Of a DNA stretch of 10,284 nt, positions 1 through 7,257 are shown one piece after another. The notes under the pieces were generated by a model. The model did no database searches. It was not told the origin of the DNA and saw nothing but the letters and a program-made list of their open reading frames with translations. The stretch lies in contig JAQWCT010000080.1 in assembly GCA_028705785.1 (NCBI GenBank), forward strand, positions 1 through 10,284, in the 5' to 3' direction. Within the stretch, counting starts at the first letter, position 1, and each line of letters opens with the position of its first letter. This stretch comes from Sulfurospirillaceae bacterium (GTDB lineage Bacteria > Campylobacterota > Campylobacteria > Campylobacterales > Sulfurospirillaceae). Made by a program: the position numbers and the translations under genes.

Positions 1-369
1 GCTTTTTTGAGGCGGTGGTGGCGCTTTAAATCCAGTTGCGATAATTGTATTACCCTCAACTTTTCCGATGATGGAAACTTCATTTTGATTCATCGGCTCA
101 TCGAGTTGATACCGAGGAATGGCTTTATAATCAATGTCGTAAACCTTGTTTTCAGTATGGACAAAAAGCACAAGATTATCAATGACTTTATCGCCAGCCT
201 CCCAAGTTTTAAAACAATCCCCACTACCACACACCAAACTCTCCATCCGACAATCTGAAAAATACCCATTTTGCGCACACCATTTACTCGTTAAAAAGCC
301 TTTTTTCTCAGCGTCCGCTGCATATCCACTGACCAATAATACCATGACTAATAAGATAATCTTTTTCAT
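1..369 (-). CDS. Small secreted cysteine-containing protein of unknown function (partial, 3' end outside window)
   Basis: Read on the minus strand from the ATG at 369-367; the frame is open for 123 codons to the window edge, so the C-terminus is missing. Residues 1 to about 18 form a Sec signal peptide (MKK, a hydrophobic stretch, then SGYA), so the product should be periplasmic; there is no lipobox cysteine. The mature part has four cysteines at 31, 40, 47 and 52 (spacing C-x8-C-x6-C-x4-C) and a proline run (PPPP) near residues 117-120. None is in a CxxCH haem motif. The start overlaps the stop of the gamma-cytochrome gene by ATGA and has a strong GGAGG site 7 bases upstream, so it belongs to the molybdoenzyme operon. 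I do not recognise the family. It could be a small accessory or electron-transfer partner, or a disulfide-stabilised domain; no function is claimed. Confidence 0.8.
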   Translation of the reverse strand, partial: MKKIILLVMVLLVSGYAADAEKKGFLTSKWCAQNGYFSDCRMESLVCGSGDCFKTWEAGDKVIDNLVLFVHTENKVYDIDYKAIPRYQLDEPMNQNEVSIIGKVEGNTIIATGFKAPPPPQKS

Positions 370-1544
370 TTTGAAACCTCCACTTTGAGGGTTTTAAGAT
401 ACGCTACCAAATCTTTCAAACTCTTAGCATCAAGATGTGAAAAAGGTGGCATGGTTGAACTTCTCACACCTTTATCCACCGTATACCAAGGGAAATTTGG
501 ATGGGCTGTTGTATTGTACCCTGGAACGACTACCGCACTTGGGTCGATGATAGACTCGATAAGATAACTTTCATTGGCATATCCACCGATATTGGAAAGA
601 TTTGGCGCCATGTAATTAGGGGCATTTTTTACCTCTTTATACTGATGACACGCCGCACAGTTTTCCATCATCACAGTCTCGCCATTTTTGACATCGCCCT
701 CTTTGGTTTCCATAAGCGTTGCCAAATTTTTACCATTTTGGACTTTCACCTCAACCCATGGACTAAGTAGTTTCATACCATCACGATTTTTCTTCTCTCC
801 ATCCCAAACCGCAAATGCCACAGGGAAATTTCCACTGCTTAAATCTAGGTTAGTACTTTTAAGTTTTCGAACGATAACGCCCGTCCAAAAACCCTTATCG
901 TACTTCATTTCCATCATGCTCTCTTCGCTATTGTCTCTAATTTGGGTCGTAGAGCGAAATCCCTCAGCAAGATACACCCGTTGATAATCCCCATTTCCAG
1001 CTTGTGCCACTTCATCTTTGTATTTTTTCAAGTTAGCTTCAAAAGCATTTTGATTGGAGCTATTGACCTGATGAAATACATCTTTATTACCATTAGGCTC
1101 ATAAGTTTTACCCGTTGCTTTTTGTAAATGAACCACAACCGCTCGCCCCTCACTTCCCATACCAATATAAGGAAGTTTATCTAATACAGTGGGAAATTGC
1201 ACAGCAAAACCATCGCCATAGGCTGTTGAGCTATAGCCTTCTTGCACACTTTTAGTGCCATCTTGCCATTTGAGTAGAAAAGCGATATTTTCACCATCAC
1301 TCAGTGATTTGATATTCACATTTTTGGCTTTATTATCAGCATTGAGTTTCATCACATCCGCATCACTCATCTCAATCGTACTTTGAGGATAAAAAGCGAT
1401 ATTTTGTGCTTTTACACTCTCCCAAGCTTTGGCATCAAGCCCTATTTTGGCAAGATTTGTGCCTTTGCCAACGATGAGTGCTTCACTAGCCATCAAACTT
1501 CCGACCATTCCAAGCGATAAAATTATCGTTCTTAGTGTTCTCAT
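366..1544 (-). CDS. Type II DMSO-reductase-family gamma subunit (haem b) fused to a C-terminal cytochrome c domain
   Basis: This 392-residue secreted protein would carry electrons between the periplasmic cytochrome pool and the Fe-S subunit. Residues 1-19 are a Sec signal peptide ending at LMAS/E. Residues about 25-268 resemble the ethylbenzene dehydrogenase/SerC/DdhC haem-b family: a LPYIGMG segment with Met129, the family's likely haem-b ligand, and a late AVWDG...RDGMK..SPW block around 245-263. Residues about 280-390 form a monohaem cytochrome c domain with CAACH at 296-300 and a likely distal methionine in STMPPF (Met365). Characterised members of the family end after the haem-b domain at about 210-240 residues, so the extra domain is a true fusion within one uninterrupted frame. 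The start overlaps the beta-subunit stop by ATGA. The role as electron entry or exit subunit is well supported by family; direction of flow is not known. Confidence 0.85.
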   Translation of the reverse strand: MRTLRTIILSLGMVGSLMASEALIVGKGTNLAKIGLDAKAWESVKAQNIAFYPQSTIEMSDADVMKLNADNKAKNVNIKSLSDGENIAFLLKWQDGTKSVQEGYSSTAYGDGFAVQFPTVLDKLPYIGMGSEGRAVVVHLQKATGKTYEPNGNKDVFHQVNSSNQNAFEANLKKYKDEVAQAGNGDYQRVYLAEGFRSTTQIRDNSEESMMEMKYDKGFWTGVIVRKLKSTNLDLSSGNFPVAFAVWDGEKKNRDGMKLLSPWVEVKVQNGKNLATLMETKEGDVKNGETVMMENCAACHQYKEVKNAPNYMAPNLSNIGGYANESYLIESIIDPSAVVVPGYNTTAHPNFPWYTVDKGVRSSTMPPFSHLDAKSLKDLVAYLKTLKVEVSK

Positions 1545-2647
1545 GATTTCACCCCCGAAGCAGCAAAAAACTTCATTTTTTGTGTAAACTTTCCACTCAC
1601 ATAGCGCTCATCTACTGGCTTACTAGGAGCTAATCCTTTAGACTTCGCAAACTCCGCATAGTAGTTGTTATCAAGTCTAAACATATCATCATGGTTGTAA
1701 GCGATAAGCATATCCATGAGTTCACTCTCACCCGTCTCTTTGCGTTTTTTCATCTCATCTTTGAGGGTTTTTGAAGCTTCATGTACCTCTTTACCAAAGA
1801 GTTTTTCAAGCTCTTCCATTGGAACTCTCGTACTTCCCTCAATGATTTTACCATGAGCATCAAACTTTGGTGGTGCTTCTGTTGGTGGCACATAGTACAC
1901 ATTTGGTACTGTTCCATAGTCACTTCGCAAAGGCAGAGCTACTTTGTATTTTTTAACCAGTTTGAAAACTTGTCCCTCTTCATCATCCAAAAACCCTACA
2001 AAGCGGATGCGTCCTACGCACTGTTGCGCGCACGCTGGTGGAAGTCCTTGCTCGATTCTAGGAAAACATAAAATACACTTTTCACTTTTAGAAATCTTCG
2101 GATTAAAATAGATTTTTTTATAAGGACACCCTGCGATGCAGTAACGATACCCTTGACAACGATCTAAATCCACCAAAACAACACCATCTTGGTCTCTCTT
2201 AAAGATAGCATCCCTAGGACATGCACTCAAACATCCAGGATTAGTACAGTGGTTGCAAATACGAGGAATGTAAAAAAAGTAGTTATCACTTGGAAAATTA
2301 CCCGCACCCTCATCTTCATCCCAGTTAGGTCCCCAAGTTGGATTGACATGTGGTTTAAGTTGCTCACCTTTGGCAAGTCCCTCAAAGTTATAATCCCAAG
2401 GCACACCATAATCACTGTTGATGCTAGGGACAACGCCCGCTTGTAAATCACCTGCGGCGTCGAAGCCACCACCTAACTCCATCCATTTTTTAGGATAACC
2501 ACTTCCAGGATATGTCTCAACATTATTCCAATACATATACTCTCGTCCATTGCGATTGGTCCATTGAGTTTTACAAGCAACGGTACAAGTCTGACAGCCG
2601 ATACATTTATTTAAATCCATTACCATGGCTAATTGTCTTTGTGACAT
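1541..2647 (-). CDS. Type II DMSO-reductase-family beta subunit, four-cluster Fe-S protein (SerB/ClrB/EbdB/DdhB/NarH-like)
   Basis: The 368-residue protein wires the Mo subunit to the haem subunit. Four cysteine groups are visible: C15-x2-C18-x2-C21-x3-C25; C131-x2-C134-x4-C139-x3-C143; C164-x2-Y167-x2-C170-x3-C174; and C191-x2-C194-x11-C206-x3-C210. That is 15 cysteines plus Tyr167 at the place of the sixteenth, the family signature for three [4Fe-4S] clusters and one [3Fe-4S] cluster (NarH has Trp there). Length fits EbdB/SerB. There is no signal peptide, so by analogy it is folded with the alpha subunit and carried out by the Tat system on that subunit's signal. It starts 3 bases after the alpha stop, with an AAGGGGG ribosome site lying inside the last codons of alpha. 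The tail from about 270 to 368 is charged and less conserved. Confidence 0.92.
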   Translation of the reverse strand: MSQRQLAMVMDLNKCIGCQTCTVACKTQWTNRNGREYMYWNNVETYPGSGYPKKWMELGGGFDAAGDLQAGVVPSINSDYGVPWDYNFEGLAKGEQLKPHVNPTWGPNWDEDEGAGNFPSDNYFFYIPRICNHCTNPGCLSACPRDAIFKRDQDGVVLVDLDRCQGYRYCIAGCPYKKIYFNPKISKSEKCILCFPRIEQGLPPACAQQCVGRIRFVGFLDDEEGQVFKLVKKYKVALPLRSDYGTVPNVYYVPPTEAPPKFDAHGKIIEGSTRVPMEELEKLFGKEVHEASKTLKDEMKKRKETGESELMDMLIAYNHDDMFRLDNNYYAEFAKSKGLAPSKPVDERYVSGKFTQKMKFFAASGVKS

Positions 2648-2650
2648 GAC

Positions 2651-5524
2651 TTACCCCCTTGCCTTTTCAAAATTCACTGCCCCATCATAGGCGTATTGAT
2701 TGCCATCCCACAATCCTCCAAACTTCAAGTGACCCCAACCATCAGCCATCTCTAAAAGGTTAAGTGCTGTTGGAACCACTTCGTTATGACCTTTTTTCAT
2801 TTTGTACATGTAAGGCTCCCAACCGTGTTCCAAAACAAGACCATCAGGAGGACAAGAAGAGCTTAGTTTTGCCATCGCGTAGAACTCTCCGAGCTGATTA
2901 AAGATACGGATTTGCTCGCCATCTTTAACGCCTTTGAGCTTTGCTACTTCACGATTAACTTGGATAGCAGGAACCCCTCTTTGTAACCTCAAAAGGGTAC
3001 GACTTGCCTTATAGTTAGAGTGAATGCTCCATCTTGCATGTGGTGTCATCATCACAAAAGGATGTGAAGCCGTATCTGGGCGAATGCCTTGCATGCCCGT
3101 ATTTGTCTGCGCTCCCATCTTTATGTACATATCGTGATCTACATAAAAAGTTTGTCTACCACTCAAAGTTTCGAGCCGCATAAACTTGTACAAATGGTCT
3201 TCATTGGAGTTAAATGGGCGATCCGCATAAAGAGGAGAAGTCTTTGCCGCTTTTTCATTGAGCTGTAAAAACCCACCACTTTTGTACATCTTCTCTATCG
3301 TCCAAGGCTCATACTGCACACAGTTTTTAAGCGCTGCTTCAACGGCTAGTTTGTCTGTTCCAAGAAGTGGTTCCATCTCGGAGAGACTCTCTTCATCGGT
3401 GTTGGTAAACTCTTTATGCACAATTGTGAGGTCGTGAAAGCCATCTTTGGCATATTTTTTGTCGTCTTTGACTTTGGCTTTTTCTTTATTTTCAGGCTTA
3501 TTGGCAATCTCTTCGAGCTTTTTGGTGATAAGCGCAAACATAGTCCACTCATCCATCGCTTCGCCTACTGGTTTTAAGTCTTTGGCTGGTTGGGCAAGAT
3601 TGGTAAAACGATGATAGCCTGGACTGGAGCGAATATCCCACACTTCATAGTGACTTTTGGCTGGAAGTAAGATGTCTGCAAATACTGCCGCTTCACTCAT
3701 GCGCGTATCCACATAGGCAAAGTATTTGGTCTTTTTCAAAAAGGCCTCTTTGTAGTCACTGCCTTTATTTCTTCTAAATTTAGAGTCTGCGACGATAAGT
3801 GCAACTTCAGGCGTCCAATGAGGCTTAACCCCTTTTTCTTTACCGTCTTTTCCTTTTTCAAGTAGCAATGAAACAACCTTCATATACTCCTCTTTACTCA
3901 TCCCATTTTGTGCTCTTCTAACATCAGCATCTTTAAAGTACTTATCAAAAGTTTTCATACCATCACCAAGGATAAACTCACCCACAAAGCCTGAGCCAAA
4001 TCTGGCAGTGTATTTGCCACTAAAACCACTAAGGGCTTCAAGACCCGTGAGTTGGAACTCATTTTCCGTATTAAGTCCACCATAGGGTCCCATACGACCT
4101 GTTAAACCACAAATGGAAGAGATATTCCAAATAGACATCATGCCGTTAAAGTACTTGTTCAAACTAAAACCTGTGGTAATTTCAACGACTTTTGGTAAAG
4201 CGATGTCGCGTGCTAGTTGGCGAACGGTGTCTGGATGAACACCTGTCTCTTTTTGCGTTGCCTCTGGGCTAAACTTAGCAGCACTTCTTTTGAGCATCTC
4301 AAATACGGTGGTGACTTGTGCTTTTGTACCATCCACAAGCGTAACTTCAAACACACCTTCAAGCAAGGGTTCTATCCCAAAATCACTAAGTCGAAGTGTT
4401 TTTTTATCACTACCCTCAGTTCCAGGCATTAAAGCTGGTTTACCATCTTTAGTATTCCACGCATAAAATTGCTCTTCAAAAAGGTGATGCTCTTTTTCGT
4501 CCTTTGCATGTTCCATATCAGATCGGCGAAGCATTTTTTTGTTATCAACTCTGACTAAAAATGGTAAATCTGTGTAAGTTTTCATAAATCCGGGTTTAAA
4601 CATTTTGGCATTTAAAATCTCATAAATAACACTCATCGCTAAGATATTGTCACTTCCTGCTTTAAGGGGTATCCACAAGTCCGCCGCTCTTGCACTGGCA
4701 TTAAACTCAGGGGTAATAACGATAACTTTAGCACCATTGTACTTGCCCTCCCACACAAAATGCGCATCAGGGATTCGTGAAACTGAAGGATTACCACCCC
4801 AGAAAATAGAAGTATTTACCGTGTACATAAAGTCATAAGTACAGCCAAGATTTCCCTCGCCATACGCGATGGCAGCACCACTAAACATATCGCCAAGATA
4901 CGAAGCTGGGTAAATTCTCACCGCTCCTAATTGCGTGGAGAGTCGAAGTGGGCCACCTCGTCTACCCTCTGTTAAAAGTCCCGTTCCGGCATGAACCATG
5001 AGTTTTTCTGGGCCTTTTTTAGGGTCGGTCATGACATTCCAGATATTTTGCGCGACTTCACCTGCGGCTTCATCCCATGAAACTCTTTTCCATTTTCCCT
5101 CGCCTCTTTTACCGATGCGCTTCATCGGATACAACAAACGGTCTTTTTCATACATAATTTGCGAATGTTGAACGCCTTTGTTACAGCCTCTTGGGTTAAA
5201 ATCAGGGATTTTAGCATTGATGGAAGGGTAACGAGACGATTGGTTTTCTCGTGTGACCACACCATTATTTGACCAAATCTCCCATGAACAGTTACCTTGA
5301 CAATTCACACAGTGATACGCAAAACCATGTTCCTCTTTTTTGCCATAAGTAAAGCCAAACTCGTTGCGGTACATATTTTCAGTATAGCTGGCATTGGGGT
5401 AATTCTCTTTGGCATTTTCTATTTTCGTAACGCCTGTTTTAGCAAACAAATAACCTTCCCCTGCTATCATCGCTGCAGTTGCACTGGATATCTTTAAAAA
5501 ATCTCTTCTTTTAGTATTTATCAT
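2651..5524 (-). CDS. Type II DMSO-reductase-family molybdopterin catalytic (alpha) subunit, Tat-exported; candidate selenate or sulfur-oxyanion reductase
   Basis: This 957-residue subunit should bind Mo-bis-MGD and one [4Fe-4S] cluster. A Tat signal (KRRDFLK at 5-11, then a weakly hydrophobic stretch) sends it folded to the periplasm. The cluster motif is H71-x3-C75-x3-C79-x34-C114, the same spacing as NarG, marking the type II (NarG/SerA/EbdA/DdhA/PcrA) branch. Asp212 in YLGDMFSGAA is the likely Mo-ligating aspartate. Residues about 230-600 hold the molybdopterin oxidoreductase core, and about 820-940 the dinucleotide-binding domain, including MMTPHARWSIHS. It lies 9 bases after the rhodanese gene and 3 before beta. 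Family members reduce selenate, chlorate, perchlorate or nitrate, or oxidise ethylbenzene or dimethylsulfide. The substrate is not decidable here; selenate or an oxidised sulfur compound is my preferred inference. Cys72, next to His71, is an odd extra residue. Confidence 0.9.
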   Translation of the reverse strand: MINTKRRDFLKISSATAAMIAGEGYLFAKTGVTKIENAKENYPNASYTENMYRNEFGFTYGKKEEHGFAYHCVNCQGNCSWEIWSNNGVVTRENQSSRYPSINAKIPDFNPRGCNKGVQHSQIMYEKDRLLYPMKRIGKRGEGKWKRVSWDEAAGEVAQNIWNVMTDPKKGPEKLMVHAGTGLLTEGRRGGPLRLSTQLGAVRIYPASYLGDMFSGAAIAYGEGNLGCTYDFMYTVNTSIFWGGNPSVSRIPDAHFVWEGKYNGAKVIVITPEFNASARAADLWIPLKAGSDNILAMSVIYEILNAKMFKPGFMKTYTDLPFLVRVDNKKMLRRSDMEHAKDEKEHHLFEEQFYAWNTKDGKPALMPGTEGSDKKTLRLSDFGIEPLLEGVFEVTLVDGTKAQVTTVFEMLKRSAAKFSPEATQKETGVHPDTVRQLARDIALPKVVEITTGFSLNKYFNGMMSIWNISSICGLTGRMGPYGGLNTENEFQLTGLEALSGFSGKYTARFGSGFVGEFILGDGMKTFDKYFKDADVRRAQNGMSKEEYMKVVSLLLEKGKDGKEKGVKPHWTPEVALIVADSKFRRNKGSDYKEAFLKKTKYFAYVDTRMSEAAVFADILLPAKSHYEVWDIRSSPGYHRFTNLAQPAKDLKPVGEAMDEWTMFALITKKLEEIANKPENKEKAKVKDDKKYAKDGFHDLTIVHKEFTNTDEESLSEMEPLLGTDKLAVEAALKNCVQYEPWTIEKMYKSGGFLQLNEKAAKTSPLYADRPFNSNEDHLYKFMRLETLSGRQTFYVDHDMYIKMGAQTNTGMQGIRPDTASHPFVMMTPHARWSIHSNYKASRTLLRLQRGVPAIQVNREVAKLKGVKDGEQIRIFNQLGEFYAMAKLSSSCPPDGLVLEHGWEPYMYKMKKGHNEVVPTALNLLEMADGWGHLKFGGLWDGNQYAYDGAVNFEKARG

Positions 5525-5533
5525 CTCTCGCCC

Positions 5534-6562
5534 CTATCTACTGATTGGTAAATTCATATCATTGCCCCACTCATCCCAGCTTCCTGTGTATACTTTGGCA
5601 TTTTTATAACCTAAAAGCTCTAACGCTGTGATAATATGTGAACTTCGCCCTGCACCCACATGGCAATACGCATAAACTGTTTTGTCTTTGGTAATGCCAT
5701 TTTGGTCGAAAAATTGTTGCATTTTTGCCAAGTCTTGAAAAGAGAGCTTTTTATCAAAATCTGTTACATTTTTCCACTCAATAAATTTTGCACCCGGAAC
5801 ATGCCCACCTCGTGCGACATTGTCCATCTTGCGCTCACCCATAATCTCCTCAAAACCTCTCGCATCAATGATGACAAACTTCGATTTATCGCCATTTTTC
5901 AAGATATCTTGTACCGCACTTAAAACTTCATTTTTCCCTGCGATGTAGCTATAGTCGATTCGAGAGGGGTCTATCGTATACTTTTTAGCCTTGATGCCCT
6001 CTTCATCACCTTTTTGAACCAAAAGCTTTTTTTCTTGTTCTTTTAATGCAATATTGAGTTTAGCGACAGCGTCTTTATCATCTTTTTTCTCTTTAATTTG
6101 CGCTTTGATATCATCATAAATTTTCTGTTCAGGGTCATTTGCCATCACAGCCGCTCTACCACCATCTAAGACTTTGACATTTGGATGACCCCAGCTTTTG
6201 AAAAATGCATAAACACCTGTTGCATTAGGCCCTTTAAAATCATCATAAGCGATAACCAAAGTATCGTTATCAATGCCCTTTCCACCGATATAATGCTCCG
6301 CCTCACCCACACACATAAACAAAGGAGCACATTCCATCTTGCCTTCGATATTAGAATGGTGCAAATGGTGAGCATACATCTCAACAGAACCCTTAATATG
6401 CCCTGTTTTAAAGATATCTTCGTCATCGCCCGTGACAAACATCACCTTTTCTTTTCCGATGAGCTTTATTGCATCGGGTGCGGATATAACAATATCGCTT
6501 TGTGCACTAAAAGTAACACTTACCATGATAGCTCCCACTATTGAGATTCTAAGCCATCCCAT
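5534..6562 (-). CDS. Periplasmic two-domain rhodanese-type sulfurtransferase
   Basis: The first gene of the operon encodes 342 residues. Residues 1-20 are a Sec signal peptide (ending TFSA), so it acts in the periplasm. There are two rhodanese domains, about 25-145 and 210-340, as in thiosulfate/mercaptopyruvate sulfurtransferases. The C-terminal domain carries the catalytic loop Cys300-His-Val-Gly-Ala-Gly-Arg, preceded by the RGGHVPGA segment and followed by GSWDEWGNDMNLP, all typical of the family. The N-terminal domain has Asp107 near the loop position and is probably non-catalytic. A lysine- and glutamate-rich, likely helical insert (about 150-195) separates the domains and is unusual. 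The ribosome site AAGGAG lies 5 bases before the ATG. In this context it may carry persulfide or perselenide sulfur/selenium, deliver sulfur to the Mo cofactor, or handle the product; these are inferences. Confidence 0.9.
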   Translation of the reverse strand: MGWLRISIVGAIMVSVTFSAQSDIVISAPDAIKLIGKEKVMFVTGDDEDIFKTGHIKGSVEMYAHHLHHSNIEGKMECAPLFMCVGEAEHYIGGKGIDNDTLVIAYDDFKGPNATGVYAFFKSWGHPNVKVLDGGRAAVMANDPEQKIYDDIKAQIKEKKDDKDAVAKLNIALKEQEKKLLVQKGDEEGIKAKKYTIDPSRIDYSYIAGKNEVLSAVQDILKNGDKSKFVIIDARGFEEIMGERKMDNVARGGHVPGAKFIEWKNVTDFDKKLSFQDLAKMQQFFDQNGITKDKTVYAYCHVGAGRSSHIITALELLGYKNAKVYTGSWDEWGNDMNLPISR

Positions 6563-6678
6563 AGAGACTCCTTTACCTTACTAATTTACTCAATTTTATT
6601 ACCCTTTTACTTAAACACAATGTAAAATAACTTTTTAACTATTAATTTGTTACTATTTTATTATTTATTGGAGTATAA
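6563..6678. promoter_or_regulatory. Divergent intergenic region between the molybdoenzyme operon and the LRV-Mrp operon
   Basis: The 116 bases are very AT-rich and must hold promoters for both operons. For the minus strand, a possible -10 (TAATAA, 6601-6596) lies 19 bases from a TTTACA -35-like box (6626-6621); the spacing is slightly long and the match is weak. For the plus strand, AT tracts at 6632-6668 could serve as a -10 region, but no box stands out. A TTTTAC/GTAAAA inverted repeat sits in the middle (6605-6627). Shared control of the two operons is an inference from the layout. Confidence 0.55.
6605..6627. promoter_or_regulatory. Inverted repeat TTTTAC-N11-GTAAAA, candidate operator
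   Basis: The arms at 6605-6610 and 6622-6627 are perfect 6-base complements separated by 11 bases, near the centre of the divergent region. The right arm overlaps the putative -35 box of the minus-strand operon. It does not match the FNR/CRP consensus. In such AT-rich DNA a 6-base repeat can arise by chance, so this is only a candidate. Confidence 0.3.
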
Positions 6679-7257
6679 ATGACGGAAAAAGAAGCAACTG
6701 AAAAATTATCAAATAAAAGCTTAGACATCTTACATGTAAAGGATATTTTTGAAGCTTTTGCTGGAAATAGCGTCATTGAAGGCCTTGTTGCTATGAATTT
6801 ATCGCTTCGCACATCCGTATATGAAAGAGAAAAAGAATTCAGTGAAACGATATGCAAGCTCTTGGAAAAACTCTCAGACTCTTGCGACATGAGTGTGCGA
6901 TGGGCAGTGGCTAAAAATCCACATACAAGCGTATATATCTTAGAAAAGCTTTCCAAAGACGATGTTAATCTTGTGAGAGCTTTAGTAGCCACCAATCCTA
7001 ATACACCCATTCATATCCTCCAAAAACTCTTTAATGACGAAAAAATTGTAAGAGATGGCCTCTCTGGAAATCCCTCTACACCGCTAAAATATCTCAAAGT
7101 TCTCAGTGACGATAGTGACAAGATGGTTCGGCTACGCGTTATCGAAAATCCCTCTTGCACTAAAGATATTTGTGAAAAATTGCTCAATGATCCTGAACAA
7201 AATATTCAACAAGGTGCCCATTCTAAGCTCGAAAGGTTAAACCATGCAAATCAATAG
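6679..7257 (+). CDS. Leucine-rich-repeat-variant (LRV) protein
   Basis: The 192-residue protein has no signal peptide and should be cytoplasmic. From about residue 71 it contains four repeats of 24-26 residues built on VRxAVAxNPxTPxxxLxxLxxD, with Asn-Pro at 80-81, 106-107, 131-132 and 157-158; a degenerate earlier repeat may lie near 33-65. This is the pattern of the LRV repeat first described in an Azotobacter vinelandii protein encoded near nitrogen-fixation genes, which forms a helical solenoid. That protein has an N-terminal cysteine cluster for [4Fe-4S]; here the four cysteines (59, 69, 160, 165) are scattered, so such a cluster is not obvious. GGAG lies 5 bases before the ATG. It is first in an operon with the 119-residue gene and the Mrp-type ATPase, suggesting a scaffold or protein-binding role in metal-cofactor assembly; that is inference. 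Confidence 0.85.
   Translation: MTEKEATEKLSNKSLDILHVKDIFEAFAGNSVIEGLVAMNLSLRTSVYEREKEFSETICKLLEKLSDSCDMSVRWAVAKNPHTSVYILEKLSKDDVNLVRALVATNPNTPIHILQKLFNDEKIVRDGLSGNPSTPLKYLKVLSDDSDKMVRLRVIENPSCTKDICEKLLNDPEQNIQQGAHSKLERLNHANQ

Noticed and set aside
146..388. Plus-strand open frames at the left edge
   Set aside because: The minus-strand frame here has a signal peptide, strong ribosome site and ATGA coupling; the plus-strand frames are shadows of it.
1704..2647. Tyr167 in place of a cysteine in the beta subunit as a damaged cluster site
   Set aside because: This replacement is normal in type II beta subunits and goes with a [3Fe-4S] cluster.
1541..5524. Respiratory nitrate reductase NarGH
   Set aside because: The cluster motifs fit the NarG branch, but alpha is 957 residues rather than about 1,200, the beta third group has Tyr rather than Trp, and the third subunit is a secreted haem-b/cytochrome c protein, not the membrane NarI.
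2651..5524. Polysulfide/thiosulfate reductase (PsrA/PhsA)
   Set aside because: Those have a Cys at the first cluster position, are shorter (about 750 residues) and pair with a membrane PsrC and a smaller PsrB; here the H-x3-C spacing and an EbdC-type gamma subunit place it in type II.
6185..6544. 119-codon open frame on the plus strand inside the rhodanese gene
   Set aside because: It is antisense to a well-supported gene, has no ribosome site of note and no recognisable protein character.
6636..6652. TAAC-N9-GTTA inverted repeat
   Set aside because: Only 4-base arms in extremely AT-rich DNA; expected by chance.
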